Positions 1 to 8,807 of a stretch of DNA of 64,000 bases are shown piece by piece. Made by a program: the position numbers and the translations under genes. The notes beneath the pieces were generated by a model. It did not search any database. It had not been told where the DNA came from and saw only the letters and a list, made by a program, of their open reading frames with translations. Source of the DNA: Catenuloplanes atrovinosus (GTDB lineage: Bacteria; Actinomycetota; Actinomycetes; Mycobacteriales; Micromonosporaceae); the NCBI RefSeq assembly GCF_031458235.1, contig NZ_JAVDYB010000001.1, forward strand, positions 930,001 through 994,000, in the 5' to 3' direction. Each line of letters starts with the position of its first letter. Position 1 is the first letter of the stretch.

Positions 1-1
1 G

Positions 2-340
2 GTCTGCGCGCCCTGGCGGGACCCGTCCGGCAGCGCGGCGATCGAGGCGATGGCGTGCGGCGTACCGGTGGTGGGCACCGCGACCGGGCTGGTCCGCGAC
101 GCGGTGATCGACGGGCTGACCGGCGAGCTGGTGCCGCCGCGCGACCCGCGTGCGCTCGGCATGGCGATCCGCGCGCTGCTCGCCGACCCGGTGCGCCGCT
201 ACACGGCCGCCACCGCGGCGCTGGACCGGGCCCGTCAGGTCTACCCGTGGGCGCGCGTCGCCGACCGTACCGCCGCGGTCTGTCTGGAGGCCTGCGGGCA
301 GGCCGTGCCGATCGCGGCGGACGAGCTGACGCTGTCCTGA
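2..340 (+). CDS. Glycosyltransferase family 4, C-terminal part (5' end outside window)
   Basis: The reading frame is open from base 2 and ends at TGA 338-340, so only the last 112 codons are present. The visible part has the GT4 nucleotide-sugar binding signature: a Pro/Asp/Ser-Gly stretch, then E-A-M-A-C-G-x-P-V-V, then the typical C-terminal turns (G-L-V-x-D-A-V, D-P-R-A-L-x-x-A-I-R-x-L-L-A-D-P). Such enzymes transfer a sugar from an activated donor to a lipid or sugar acceptor at the membrane. The acceptor cannot be told from this fragment. The gene converges on the AraC-type regulator that ends at 413. Confidence 0.85.
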   Translation, partial: VCAPWRDPSGSAAIEAMACGVPVVGTATGLVRDAVIDGLTGELVPPRDPRALGMAIRALLADPVRRYTAATAALDRARQVYPWARVADRTAAVCLEACGQAVPIAADELTLS

Positions 341-351
341 GATGATTGTCC

Positions 352-378
352 GCTGCCGGCGGGGGCCGGGGCGGCAGC
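352..378. terminator. Weak stem-loop between convergent genes
   Basis: A 7-bp inverted repeat (GCTGCCG at 352-358, CGGCAGC at 372-378) lies between the stops of two convergent genes. It has no T-tract, so it is only a plausible shared terminator. Confidence 0.3.
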
Positions 379-412
379 AGGGGCATGCACCGGTCGCGTG
401 GTGCAAGGGCGA

Positions 413-1399
413 TCAGCGGGCGCGTGCCCGCTGCGGGGTGGTGCCGGACCACTGGCGGAACGCGCGGTAGAACGAGCTGGGCTCGTCGTACCCGAGGAGG
501 AACGCGATCTCCGGGATGGACACGTCCGGGCGGTTGAGGTACGTGCGGGCGAGCGCGTGCCGGGTGGTGTCCAGCACGGCCTGGAACGTGGTGCGCTCCG
601 CGGCCAGGCGGCGTTGCAGCGTGCGGCCGCTCAGCGCCAGCCGCCGGGCGACGCCCGCGGTGGTGCCCTCCCCGGCCGGCAGCAGCTCCACCAGCGCGGC
701 GCGGACCCGCTCGGCCATGGACTCCGCGCGCTCCAGGTCGGCCAGCCGGCGGCGCAGGTCCGGCTCGAAGACGCGCCACATCTCCGCGTTCGCCGTGAGG
801 AACGGGCGGCGCGCGTCGTGCGCGGCGAACACCACCACGGGCTCGGCGGCCCGGCCGAGCGGCACGCCCAGGTAGTCCCGCCAGGACGCCGCGACCGTGC
901 CGCCCGGCGGGTCCGGCACGGCGATCCGGGCCGGTACGACGCGGGCGCGGGTGGCCAGGCGGGCGATCGCCACCCACAGCGCCAGCTCGTAGACGACCAG
1001 CCCCGGCGGCGGTGGCGGATCCGGCGGCCACCCCATGGTCAGGTGCAGCTCGTCGCCCGGCCCGATGAGCAGGCGCTGCGGGCCGAGCAGGCGCTTGTGC
1101 ACGGCGATCCGCTCCGCCGCCCGCCGCAGGTGCGGACTGCACAGCGCCGCGAACAGCGGCGGCTGGAACGTCTCGGTGCTGGTCCGCTCCACCACCCGGA
1201 TGCCCAGCTCCGGATCGCCGGAGAGCTCCTCCATCGCGGTCCAGCAGCGGTAGAACTGCTCCGGCGTGAGCGTCACCGGCCCGTGCAGGAACAGGTCCTC
1301 GGGCAGTCCCGCCGCGCGCAGCACTGGACCGGCCGGGATGTCGTGGTCCGCGAACGTCGCCGTGATCGACGACGTGAGCGTGAACCCGGTCGTGCTCAC
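413..1399 (-). CDS. AraC family transcriptional regulator
   Basis: 328-residue one-component regulator. The N-terminal two thirds fit the arabinose-binding-like (OruR/ArgR-type) ligand domain found in many AraC proteins. The C-terminal ~85 residues hold the AraC double helix-turn-helix, with R-R-L-A-L-S-G-R-T-L-Q-R-R-L in the first helix pair and I-A-F-L-L-G-Y-D-E-P-S-S-F-Y-R-A-F in the second. I chose GTG 1399-1397 because its bases overlap the TGA of the upstream SDR gene (GTGA), implying translational coupling. An open frame continues to 1480 but that part is low-complexity Arg/Gly. It probably controls the SDR gene or its own operon. The effector is unknown. Confidence 0.85.
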   Translation of the reverse strand: MSTTGFTLTSSITATFADHDIPAGPVLRAAGLPEDLFLHGPVTLTPEQFYRCWTAMEELSGDPELGIRVVERTSTETFQPPLFAALCSPHLRRAAERIAVHKRLLGPQRLLIGPGDELHLTMGWPPDPPPPPGLVVYELALWVAIARLATRARVVPARIAVPDPPGGTVAASWRDYLGVPLGRAAEPVVVFAAHDARRPFLTANAEMWRVFEPDLRRRLADLERAESMAERVRAALVELLPAGEGTTAGVARRLALSGRTLQRRLAAERTTFQAVLDTTRHALARTYLNRPDVSIPEIAFLLGYDEPSSFYRAFRQWSGTTPQRARAR

Positions 1400-2328
1400 G
1401 GGCGCGCGACCGGCCGGCTGCCGCCCAGCGCGCGCGCCACGTCCACGTCCAGGCCGGTGAGTCCGCGGGAGACCTCCCACAGCGCGCGGATCGCCCGGTC
1501 GCTGCCCGGCCGGATCAGCCGGCGGCGCACCGGCGGGCCGCTGATCGCCCAGCGTGGCCCGTACATGGTGCCGCCCTCCGCGCGCGGATCGGTCGCGGCC
1601 CGCATCTGACTCAGCGCGCCGCGCTGCGCCGACATGCCGAACCAGCGCGCCATCGAGAACAGGATCGCACCCCGCACCCCGGCCGCCGTGGCCCGGTCCA
1701 TCAGGTCCGAGCGCGCGAACCCCGGATGCGCGGTCAGCGCCCGGGCGGACAGCCCGGCGTCCCGGAACCGCCGGTCCAGCCCCTGCGCGAAGTGCCGGTT
1801 GGCGAGCTTCGAGTCGTCGTACGCGCGCCAGCCCCCGCGCGCGGGCGGCAGGGCGAGCGGCCGGCCGTTGTGCTGCGCGCTGCTGGTCAGCGTCACCACC
1901 CGGGCGTCCGGCGTGCGTACGATCGCCGGAAGCAGGTGCGCGGTGAGCGCCCAGTGCCCGAGGTGGTTCACGCCGAGGTGGATCTCGAAGCCGTCCACGG
2001 TGGTCGCCGCCGGCACCGCCATCACGCCCGCGTTGTTGATCAACAGGTCGATCCGCCGATGCCGGTCGAGGATCTCCCCGGCCGCGCTCTCCACCGACGC
2101 CAGCGACGCCAGCTCCAGCCCCACGATCTCCACCGACGCCCCCGGATGCGCCGCCCGGATCCGCTCCCGCGCGGCCACCGCCCGCCCCCGGTCCCGCGCC
2201 GCCATCACCACGTGCGCCCCCTTCCCGGCGAGCACGGTCGCGGTCACCAGCCCCAGTCCACCGCTGCCGCCGGTCACCACCGCCACCCGCCCGCGCTGCT
2301 CCGGAATCTCCGCCGTCGACCAGGACAT
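1396..2328 (-). CDS. Short-chain dehydrogenase/reductase (SDR), retinol-dehydrogenase/WWOX-like
   Basis: 310-residue classical-type SDR. The NAD(P)-binding Rossmann motif T-G-G-S-G-G-L-G lies near residue 20, N-N-A-G-V-M near 100, the catalytic serine follows in L-T-S-S-A, and Y-D-D-S-K is the YxxxK pair. The D-G-F-E-x-x-x-G-V-N-H-L-G-H stretch is typical of the retinol dehydrogenase/oxidoreductase branch, whose substrates vary. ATG 2328-2326 is preceded by GAGGTGG at a good distance. The in-frame extension to 2667 is a Thr/Ser-rich shadow. It is the first gene of a two-gene operon with the AraC regulator, overlapping by four bases. Confidence 0.88.
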   Translation of the reverse strand: MSWSTAEIPEQRGRVAVVTGGSGGLGLVTATVLAGKGAHVVMAARDRGRAVAARERIRAAHPGASVEIVGLELASLASVESAAGEILDRHRRIDLLINNAGVMAVPAATTVDGFEIHLGVNHLGHWALTAHLLPAIVRTPDARVVTLTSSAQHNGRPLALPPARGGWRAYDDSKLANRHFAQGLDRRFRDAGLSARALTAHPGFARSDLMDRATAAGVRGAILFSMARWFGMSAQRGALSQMRAATDPRAEGGTMYGPRWAISGPPVRRRLIRPGSDRAIRALWEVSRGLTGLDVDVARALGGSRPVARP

Positions 2329-2437
2329 TCGTGCCACCTCTCGGGACGATTCGTTTCGCGTCGAGATCGACGCTACGAATCGCGGAGGCGGCGCACAGTG
2401 GCCGATGACGCCGAGCTGGTGGCCGATCGCGCCAGGC

Positions 2438-3085
2438 TCAGGCGGGCGTGCCGATCGTCTTCTCCCAGCCGGGGGAGAAGGTGACGCCGTACTGGAGCGG
2501 GGGGACGTCGGCGTCGGGGTAGGTGATGCCGAGGTGGCGCCAGAAGTCGACGAAGACCCAGGAGTCGGTGAGGGCGTACTCGTCGTCCGGGTGGGCGCGG
2601 CGCTCGTCCTCACCGTCCAGGTCGTCCTCGGTGAGCGGGGTGAGGTAGTCGGTGATGTCGGCGGCACCCACGCCGAACAGGCCCGCGACCACGGCCGGGT
2701 CGGAGGTCCAGCGGTGTTCGGTGCCGGCCTCCTCCTCGAAGTAGTCCGGGCGGGAGGTGAAGCGGTCGCGTTCCCGGCCGGCCTCGAAGACCAGGTGGCT
2801 CCAGAAGTCGTCCTCGTAGGCGGAGACGCAGCTCGCCACGGTGCCGAGCCGGCCGCTGACCGCCCGGGCCAGCTCGACCGCGGCGTCCCCGCTGGTGCTG
2901 GGCCACATCACCACGGTCCAGCCGTCCAGTGGCTCGTACACGTCCGCCTGGTCGGCGATCTCGCCACCGCTCGCGGATCCGACGCGCGCCTCCACGCCGC
3001 GTTCCGCGGCGTACGCGACGACCAGCCGGGCGACCTCGCCGGCGTCGTCGTGCCGGAAGGCACCGAGCTCCTTGACACCGCTCAC
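2438..3085 (-). CDS. Hypothetical acidic protein
   Basis: 215 residues with no signal peptide or membrane segment. It is strongly acidic, with two Trp-containing motifs (E-D-D-F-W-S-H-L and D-S-W-V-F-V-D-F-W-R-H-L-G-I). The middle contains a D-R-F-x-S-R-P-D-Y-F-E stretch followed by D-P-A-V-V-A-G-L-F-G-V. That pattern is shared by uncharacterised actinobacterial cytosolic proteins, some resembling immunity-type proteins, but I cannot name the family. It lies alone, 109 bases upstream of the SDR gene on the same strand. Its protein-like composition and codon bias support it as a real gene. Confidence 0.7.
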   Translation of the reverse strand: MSGVKELGAFRHDDAGEVARLVVAYAAERGVEARVGSASGGEIADQADVYEPLDGWTVVMWPSTSGDAAVELARAVSGRLGTVASCVSAYEDDFWSHLVFEAGRERDRFTSRPDYFEEEAGTEHRWTSDPAVVAGLFGVGAADITDYLTPLTEDDLDGEDERRAHPDDEYALTDSWVFVDFWRHLGITYPDADVPPLQYGVTFSPGWEKTIGTPA

Positions 3086-3151
3086 GGTTGGACCCCTCCG
3101 TCTCGACCTCGCCTCATCGTATGAGCCGTTTCATCACGACAAAGGGGGATT

Positions 3152-3754
3152 TCAGGGATTGGCTTTGATGGTTGCGGCCACGTCCGCGGGCAGCGGGTAC
3201 GGCCGCTCGGGCGGCAGCGCGGCCCACGCCGCGGCGCGATCGGCGGCGGCCAGCGCGCGGACGTGCCGGGCGAGCGGCGTGATGTCCTCGATCGAGGTGA
3301 TCCATTCGTCGACGTACCGGGCGGAGGCCGCGCCGGAGAGGCCGACCTGCAACGACCGGTGCGGCAGCGGACGCAGCGCCAGATCGCGCTCCGGGTCCCA
3401 CTGCACGCGGACGTCGCCGCGCTTCACGGCGCGCGACCACTCGGCCCGACCGGCGTGCCGCTCGGGGTCGTAGTGGCTGAGGACGGCGGTGCGCAGCGCG
3501 TCCTCGAACGGCCGGCGGCGGATCGCGATCGCCAGCACGAACTCCTGACCCGGCTTGGTGGCCCAGCCGCAGCGGTACATCATCCAGCGGAAGGACGGCT
3601 TGATCCAGGTCATCCGGCCGGGCCGGAACGGTGGCACGAAGCGGCCGGCGGTCAGCGCGGGCAGGGCGATCTCCGGCGAGTAGGCCTGATAGACCGTGAT
3701 CGTGGAGTCGGTGAAGACGGCGCGGACCTGCCGGGCGGGGACGGGATCGGACAC
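3152..3754 (-). CDS. DUF4291 family protein
   Basis: 200-residue cytosolic protein matching the DUF4291 family from end to end. Hallmarks are R-A-V-F-T-D-S-T-I-T-V-Y-Q-A-Y-S near the start, R-M-T-W-I-K-P-S-F-R-W-M-M-Y-R around residue 50 and the G-W-A-T-K-P-G-Q-E block after it. The molecular role of the family is not established. The gene starts at ATG 3754 and is 49 bases downstream of the next gene's stop, so the two could be cotranscribed. Length is normal for the family. Confidence 0.85.
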   Translation of the reverse strand: MSDPVPARQVRAVFTDSTITVYQAYSPEIALPALTAGRFVPPFRPGRMTWIKPSFRWMMYRCGWATKPGQEFVLAIAIRRRPFEDALRTAVLSHYDPERHAGRAEWSRAVKRGDVRVQWDPERDLALRPLPHRSLQVGLSGAASARYVDEWITSIEDITPLARHVRALAAADRAAAWAALPPERPYPLPADVAATIKANP

Positions 3755-3803
3755 CGGCCGATGATCGCCCGCCCGGCGGGGAGCGCGCGAGCCGATTTCC
3801 GGC

Positions 3804-4307
3804 TCAGTCGTTGAAGATCGCGGAGAGTTCGTCGCGGAAGCGGCGCTCGCCCTCGGTGACCACGTCGCCGCCGATGCCGAGGATGCCGCCGGACGGGGCG
3901 GCCGTCACGACCTGCTCGGCGATGGTGACGAGCCAGTGCGTGTAGGCGCCGGCCTGGCCCTCGTCGACCTTCTCGCGCAGCAGCGTGTGCGCCTGCCGCG
4001 CGCGGTCGAGCACGTCCGCGATGTACGCCTTCGGGTCGCTGGGCGTCAGGGCCGGCAGTTCCTCGCCCGCGTCCGGGTCGCCCACGCGGACGACCAGCTC
4101 CTTCGCGATCTCCGTGACCAGCCAGTTCCCGGACTCGCGCCCGGCGGCGATGCCCTCCAGGCCCGCCGCGTTCTCCTGCAGCGTGCGCTTGGAGCCGTCC
4201 GACTCGGCGGCCGACGCGGCCGTCAGCACCGCGTGCGGGAGGCCCACGAGCAGGCCCCACTCCTGGTCGGAGAACCCGAGCTGGCTGAATACCGGCTGCT
4301 CCGTCAT
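3804..4307 (-). CDS. Hypothetical alpha-helical protein
   Basis: 167-residue soluble protein of unknown function, predicted mostly helical, with a Gly-rich turn (G-G-I-L-G-I-G-G-D-V-V) near the C terminus. I chose ATG 4307-4305 because AAGGTG lies just upstream. An alternative in-frame start at 4346 has no such site. It probably forms a short transcription unit with the DUF4291 gene downstream. No catalytic motif was recognised. Confidence 0.65.
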   Translation of the reverse strand: MTEQPVFSQLGFSDQEWGLLVGLPHAVLTAASAAESDGSKRTLQENAAGLEGIAAGRESGNWLVTEIAKELVVRVGDPDAGEELPALTPSDPKAYIADVLDRARQAHTLLREKVDEGQAGAYTHWLVTIAEQVVTAAPSGGILGIGGDVVTEGERRFRDELSAIFND

Positions 4308-4392
4308 GTGACACCTTTCGTGGTGGGGGAAGTCATGGAGGATCATGCCAGTCTTACCCCCGGGTCGTGCGCGGGAACCCCGGCGTGCGAGC

Positions 4393-5076
4393 TCAGGAGA
4401 GCGCGTCCGCCACGCCGGTCTCCACGCGGCCGAGGTGCACCGGGTCGCGGCCGGAGATCAGGTCCAGCACGGCCTTGACGTGCGCGAGGTGCTCGCGGGT
4501 CGACGCGTTGCGCCACACCATCGGCTGTACGCCGCGGACCGTCTCGTCGCCCACGCCGTCCGTGTCGATGCCGAGCTCGCGGCAGAGCGCGACGGACCGG
4601 GCGATGTGGAAGCTCTGCGTGACGACGATCGCCCGGTCCACCCCGAAGATCCGCTTGGCGCGGAAGCACGAGTCGTACGTGTCGAAGCCCGCGTAGTCGC
4701 GCACCACGTGCTCGGCCGGCACGCCGTTGCGGACCAGCCAGGAGTACATCGCGGTGGGCTCGTCGTACCCCCGGCGGCCGTTGTCCCCGGAGACCAGGAT
4801 GGCGCGGACCTTGCCGGTGGTGTAGAGCTGCCGGGCCGTCTCCAGCCGCCCGGCCAGGAACTCGCCGGGCTCGCCGGTCCGCAGCACCTGCGTGCCGAGG
4901 ACCAGCGCGACCGGCGCGGCCGGGACCGCCTCGATCGAGTAGAGGTGGCCCTCGGCCCGCGCGTGGATCCAGGACTCGCTGGCGACCACGGTGGCGACGG
5001 CGGTGATGCCGCCGAGGATCGCGGTCAGCGCCACGCGCCGCCAGCTGAGCAGCTGGCGAAACGATGGAAGTTTCAC
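4393..5076 (-). CDS. SanA/YdcF-like membrane protein (DUF218)
   Basis: 227 residues: one N-terminal transmembrane helix (about residues 14-33), then a DUF218 domain facing the cell exterior. The core signatures are A-L-V-L-G-T-Q-V, a L-V-S-G-D-N-G-R-R-G-Y-D-E-P-T-A-M motif, D-x-A-G-F-D-T-Y-D-S-C-F-R-A and the V-T-Q-S-F-H-I-A-R block. This architecture matches SanA, which affects vancomycin exclusion in enterobacteria, so a cell-envelope role is likely. The biochemical activity of the family remains unsettled. Confidence 0.88.
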   Translation of the reverse strand: MKLPSFRQLLSWRRVALTAILGGITAVATVVASESWIHARAEGHLYSIEAVPAAPVALVLGTQVLRTGEPGEFLAGRLETARQLYTTGKVRAILVSGDNGRRGYDEPTAMYSWLVRNGVPAEHVVRDYAGFDTYDSCFRAKRIFGVDRAIVVTQSFHIARSVALCRELGIDTDGVGDETVRGVQPMVWRNASTREHLAHVKAVLDLISGRDPVHLGRVETGVADALS

Positions 5077-5092
5077 CGTTCCCAGTATGGCA

Positions 5093-6274
5093 TCACGTCG
5101 AAAGCCAGAACGGGCTCGCGTACGCCACGCCGTAGTTGTTGGCCGCGTGCCCGCTCGGCCCCGGGCTCGCGTTCGCCCGCGCCGGGTCGGCCACGCGCAG
5201 CACCACCCAGTCGCCGTCCGCCGCGTCCAGCCGGACCGTGAACGTGGTGACGCCGCCGGCCGCCGCGTCGACCACGTCGGCGACCACGGGCGCGCGCGTG
5301 CCGGGCCGCAGCACCTGGATCTGCAGCGGCAGGCCCACCCAGTCCGGGCCCCGGTCCAGGTCGACCGCGAACGTGACGTCGCCGGACGAGATCGGCAGCG
5401 TGCCGCCCATCCGGACGCCGTTGGCGGTGACGTCCACCCGCAGGCCGGACTCGCGGGTGGCGAAGAACCGCCGCGCGCGCATCGCGGACCGCACCTCGGC
5501 CCGCGTGTTCTCGGTCACCCAGAGGCCGGTGCGGCCCTTGCCCTCCGGGTAGCCCCAGTCGGTGCCGTGCTCGTCGGAGACGCCGGACAGCCCGGTGCGC
5601 CAGCCCGCGTTGAGGCACGCGTTCAGCGGCGAGCTCTGCCCGCTGGACCAGCCGTCGAACAGGTAGTCGTCGGTGCGGTTGAAGATCTCCATGGAGACCA
5701 GGTGGTCGCGCGCGCCGGCGTCGAAGGCGAAGTCGCCGAAGCGGCCGACCTCCCGGCCCGGGTGGTTGAAGCTGGCCAGGCCGCCCGCGGCCTCGATCCA
5801 GTCGTAGAGGCGGCCCATCCCGGTCGCACCGCCCAGGTCCACGTAGTCGGCCGTGAACCAGACGTTGACGTGCCCGAGCAGCGGGTTCGACCACTCGAAG
5901 CCGCGGATCGCGGTGTACGCACCCGGATCGTCGGCCGCGTCCGCGAGCGCGCCCACCCGGTTCCACTCGCTGCGGGACAGGCCCTCGATCGAGAAGAGCG
6001 TGGTGTGGTCGGTGATGGCCGCGACGTCCAGCCCGGCCGAGCGCATCGACGCGAACGCGAGCGCGGGATCGCCGTCCCCGTCGGACAGCAGCGTGTGGTT
6101 GTGCAGGTCGGCGTGGACCAGGGTGGTCCCCTGGGTGATCATCGAGGCGCGGCCGGCTCCGGCGCTCGCGGCCTTGGCGGCACGGGCCGGGACCGGCGGC
6201 GCGGCGGCGAGCAGCAGGACCCCGCCCGCGCCGGCCAGCAGCGTACGGCGAGTCACATGGTGGTGTGCGGTCAC
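5093..6274 (-). CDS. Tat-exported CehA/McbA-type PHP-domain metallohydrolase
   Basis: About 393 residues. The N terminus has a twin-arginine signal (T-R-R-T-L-L-A-G followed by a hydrophobic stretch and an A-x-A region), so export of the folded protein is expected. The mature part starts with the PHP metal motif D-L-H-N-H-T-L-L-S-D-G. It continues with I-T-D-H-T, F-N-H-P-G-R-E and a downstream S-D-E-H-G-T-D-W, all expected metal ligands of the CehA/McbA group. A beta-rich C-terminal domain follows. The start is uncertain: GTG 6274 places the RR motif near the N terminus, while a TTG at 6301 is also in frame. The substrate is probably a phosphoester. Confidence 0.85.
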   Translation of the reverse strand: MTAHHHVTRRTLLAGAGGVLLLAAAPPVPARAAKAASAGAGRASMITQGTTLVHADLHNHTLLSDGDGDPALAFASMRSAGLDVAAITDHTTLFSIEGLSRSEWNRVGALADAADDPGAYTAIRGFEWSNPLLGHVNVWFTADYVDLGGATGMGRLYDWIEAAGGLASFNHPGREVGRFGDFAFDAGARDHLVSMEIFNRTDDYLFDGWSSGQSSPLNACLNAGWRTGLSGVSDEHGTDWGYPEGKGRTGLWVTENTRAEVRSAMRARRFFATRESGLRVDVTANGVRMGGTLPISSGDVTFAVDLDRGPDWVGLPLQIQVLRPGTRAPVVADVVDAAAGGVTTFTVRLDAADGDWVVLRVADPARANASPGPSGHAANNYGVAYASPFWLST

Positions 6275-6325
6275 CGGATCAGTCCAGCGCAGCGCGGCCA
6301 ACGCATCAAGACATGCAGATGTACG

Positions 6326-6475
6326 TCAGCCGACGAACAGGCCGGGTGCGCGGTCCCGCCACGGCGCCGTCTCCTCCGACTGCGCGGCCACCCGGAGCGG
6401 CAGGTCCTCCCGGCCGGACCCGGCGGCGACCTGCACGCCGATCGGCAGGCCGGCGCAGCCAGCCGCGGTCGTCAT
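6326..6475 (-). pseudogene. Truncated C-terminal tail of an amidase
   Basis: About 49 codons match the end of amidase-signature-family enzymes: a G-L-P-I-G-V-Q-V-A strand, then R-E-D-L-P-L-R-V-A-A-Q and the closing P-W-R-D-R-A-P segment. The catalytic Ser-Ser-Lys part is absent. The similarity stops abruptly near 6475, where the base composition also falls. This looks like a gene cut by an insertion or deletion, with the left side of the accessory stretch as its breakpoint. Only the family assignment is inferred from motifs. Confidence 0.6.
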
Positions 6476-6568
6476 GGGATTTCTAGATCGAGTTTCGCCG
6501 AACGTTTCGGTGACACCGTTGCGACGGTAATGGTTCGGCAATCCCGGTGTGAGGAAACATCTCAATGA

Positions 6569-6723
6569 ATGAGTAGCCGGTTCGACACCATGATGCGGAT
6601 GCTTCAGGTCGGCGACCCGCTAGCCGACACCGTGATTCGAGAGGCTGCCCACGCCGAGCCACCGTGATCGTGCGGGCCATCCTCGTTCTACACCACGCCG
6701 AAACCAACCGCTACGCCGGATGA
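6569..6723 (+). pseudogene. Small decayed open frame with an apparent frameshift
   Basis: ATG 6569 follows a GAGGAA ribosome-binding-like site at 6551 and reads 32 codons (including R-M-L-Q-V-G-D-P-L-A-D-T-V-I-R-E-A) to TGA 6665. In another frame, protein-like sequence (I-V-R-A-I-L-V-L-H-H-A-E-T-N-R) continues from 6664 to a TGA at 6721. Together they look like one short gene or domain split by a frameshift, but I do not recognise the family. It could also be chance. Confidence 0.3.
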
Positions 6724-6815
6724 AAAAGGCTCAATGATGTGGATAAGGCTGTCGAACGTCATGCCGTTCACCTTGTTGCGTCCGGATGGGCGACCTGGAA
6801 AGTGGCCAGCGTCTA

Positions 6816-7721
6816 TTATTCGCTTGTGCCGGGGTCATCCCACTCGGGAAATATGTACCGGCTTTCGTCCTGCGGTGATGACTGTGGAAAGACTTGCGTG
6901 CCAATAACGGACAGGAGGTGCAATCGGTCGTGACTTTCGCTGCAGGGTGTGGCGGTGTAAACGAGGAGTGAGTGGTTCTGCCTCGGGTCGATCAGCTGCT
7001 GGCAACACAACTCCAACGCGCCGACCTGCGGGTGCGCGAAATATATGATGTCGTTCTGCTGAACGCTGCGCTCGTGACTGTTCCAGAGTTTTCTGAACTC
7101 TGGGCTCCGGGCAAAGAGCAGGTTCGCAAGGCGCGCCGCACGGGATCCGGAACCGCGCAGGGCGGCAACCGTCCGCGCTCGCGACACGAGCAGCCGGGCC
7201 AAGTATGTATGGTCGTCTTGTCGGTAGCGTTGCCGGGCTTCCGGATCGGTGAACCAACGATAGGCAAGGCTACGAGCGAAGCCGGTGTAGGAGGTCGTAT
7301 CCCCGGTGAGGGCGGCGCCGAGCACGTTCTGGCGCAGCGTCATACCGATTTCGTTTACTATTTCTGCCGGGGTGTCGCTGAGGCGGTCGAACACGTGTAG
7401 AAGGCCGGGACGGATATGATCATCGGCCTCTCCTCTAGCGGGCGGGTTGTGGCCGGTAAGAACGAACAAATGATCGCGCTCGTCAAGAGTGAGATGAAGT
7501 CCCTGCGCGATAGCGGCGACCATCCGTACGGACGGCTGAGATCCACGCTGCCGTTCGAGTCGTGCGTAGTAGACGGTTGACATGTGACTCAACGACGCCA
7601 CCTCCTCCCGCCGCAGTCCTCTGGCTCTGCGTCTATCTCCACGAGGAAGGCCCACGTCTTCGGGTTGCAACGCCTCGCGGTGGCGCCGGAGGAAGTCCGC
7701 AAGTCCGGTCCTGTCGATCAC
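6816..7721 (-). CDS. XRE-family regulator with MmyB-like ligand-binding domain (copy 1)
   Basis: 301 residues. The N-terminal ~85 residues form an XRE helix-turn-helix (F-L-R-R-H-R-E-A-L-Q-P, G-L-R-R-E-E-V-A-S-L-S, Y-Y-A-R-L-E-R-Q-R). The rest is the MmyB-like PAS-type ligand domain (A-L-T-G-D, S-L-A-Y-R-W-F-T-D-P, H-P-Q-V-G-A-L-E-L). GTG 7721-7719 aligns with the start of the paralogue at 9659 and follows AAAGGAA. Coding G+C is clearly lower than in flanking core genes. It is divergent from a broken SDR gene at 8038. MmyB-like regulators are typically divergent from an SDR gene that they control, so this one may have lost its partner. Confidence 0.88.
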   Translation of the reverse strand: MIDRTGLADFLRRHREALQPEDVGLPRGDRRRARGLRREEVASLSHMSTVYYARLERQRGSQPSVRMVAAIAQGLHLTLDERDHLFVLTGHNPPARGEADDHIRPGLLHVFDRLSDTPAEIVNEIGMTLRQNVLGAALTGDTTSYTGFARSLAYRWFTDPEARQRYRQDDHTYLARLLVSRARTVAALRGSGSRAARLANLLFARSPEFRKLWNSHERSVQQNDIIYFAHPQVGALELCCQQLIDPRQNHSLLVYTATPCSESHDRLHLLSVIGTQVFPQSSPQDESRYIFPEWDDPGTSE

Positions 7722-8037
7722 TATTGCGTTTCCTTTCCGGTACGGAATCATTGTGGCCGCCGGCGTGCCAGCGTCGCCACGGACTGTCGATCCCCCTTAC
7801 GCGGTGTCGCCGCGAGACCCGAGCCGGTGGCGTGGTGATGTCGGGTCTGCCAGCCCGACGGAACTGGTTCCCTGCTTGGCTCGGCATTTACATGCTTCGA
7901 TGAATGGGCAGCGTCCCTCCTGCGGTGGCTGCCTCCGCCGGGTCGAGCGTCGCTGAAGGGGATCGGCTTACCGCAGTTCGGGCCGGGCGTGGCCGCGCAT
8001 TCTCGTAAGCACCAGTGGCCGACAAGGGAGTAGCACC
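7722..8037. other. Divergent intergenic region between regulator copy 1 and SDR relic
   Basis: No supported gene lies in these 316 bases. They should hold the promoters of both flanking genes. A 6-bp inverted repeat (GTCGGG at 7840, CCCGAC at 7854) is the only clear symmetry. The CCAGGGCC motif found upstream of regulator copy 2 is absent here. AAGGGAG at about 8024 precedes the relic start codon at 8038. Confidence 0.4.
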
Positions 8038-8330
8038 ATGGCACGCGTCCAGAGATCGGCCGGCCGCGGGCCGCCCCGCAGCAACGGTGAATCCGCATGC
8101 TTTCGCGTCGCGGCTTGCTAGTCGGCACCCCCGAGACGGCGGCACCGCTCGCGCTGATGGCCGCCACCGATCCGGACGCCCAGGGCGGCCGGTTCTACGG
8201 TGCGAGCGAGCCCGGTGGTCTGGGCGGCGCACCCGCCGAGCGTCAGCTCTACCGCCCTCTGCGCCCGGTGGACGACGCCGGGAAGTGCGGACGTCGAGTG
8301 CGCGAAGTTGAGGCGGGCGCCCAGGTCGGC
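8038..8330 (+). pseudogene. SDR relic with a large internal deletion
   Basis: The start region (AAGGGAG, then ATG 8038 reading M-A-R) resembles that of the intact SDR at 9821. Only about 20 codons later, in another frame from 8097, the sequence matches that SDR's C-terminal portion: R-G-L-L-V-G-T-P-E-T-A, A-L-M-A-A-T-D-P, F-Y-G, G-L-G-G-x-P-A-E-R-Q-L-Y and P-L-R. The Rossmann motif, NNAG and YxxxK are all missing, and the two parts are out of frame. Hence a roughly 230-codon deletion has removed the catalytic core and the product cannot be an active reductase. Confidence 0.7.
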
Positions 8331-8807
8331 CCGTCCCGGCGCGAATCTACTCGCCGCCCAACCCGGGCGGCGCGGCGCTGCCGGTATTCATACGTTTGCG
8401 GGCGGCTTCGTCGCCGGCGGGGGGTGGTGATCAGTGGGATGGGTTGAACTCGGCCATCGCCGCATCCGTGCCGGCGGTGGTCGTTCACCCCGATTTCCGC
8501 CGGAGCATCCTTTCCTGGCCGGCCTGACTGGCAACTGGGCTGTGCTCAACCGGATTGCCGCAGGCGGCGATCGCCACGGCTGGTATCCGAGCGGATGGCA
8601 ATAGGCGGCGGCTGTTCAGGCGGTCGTGCAGTCCTTCGTATCCCCGCCGCGGTCGACCGGGCGGCAGGTGGAGCTCGGACGGATCGGGAGCGGGCGCTAT
8701 CGCGCGGCCGTCCCCGGCCGGCTTTACCGTGCAGGCTCGGCCCGGAAGCGCCATGCAGCTCAGTGAAACGGGGCGAACGCGGTCGGCCGACGGTGCGTAC
8801 CGGCAGA
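8331..8807. other. Non-coding or decayed sequence
   Basis: No open frame here has convincing protein character on either strand. Frames that stay open are Arg/Pro-rich shadows. It separates the SDR relic from the stop codon of regulator copy 2 and is probably remnant DNA from the duplication or deletion events. Confidence 0.4.

Noticed and set aside
6739-6933. 64-codon plus-strand ORF near the end of regulator copy 1
   Set aside because: It mostly overlaps the regulator gene in antisense, has no ribosome site and shows no recognisable motif.
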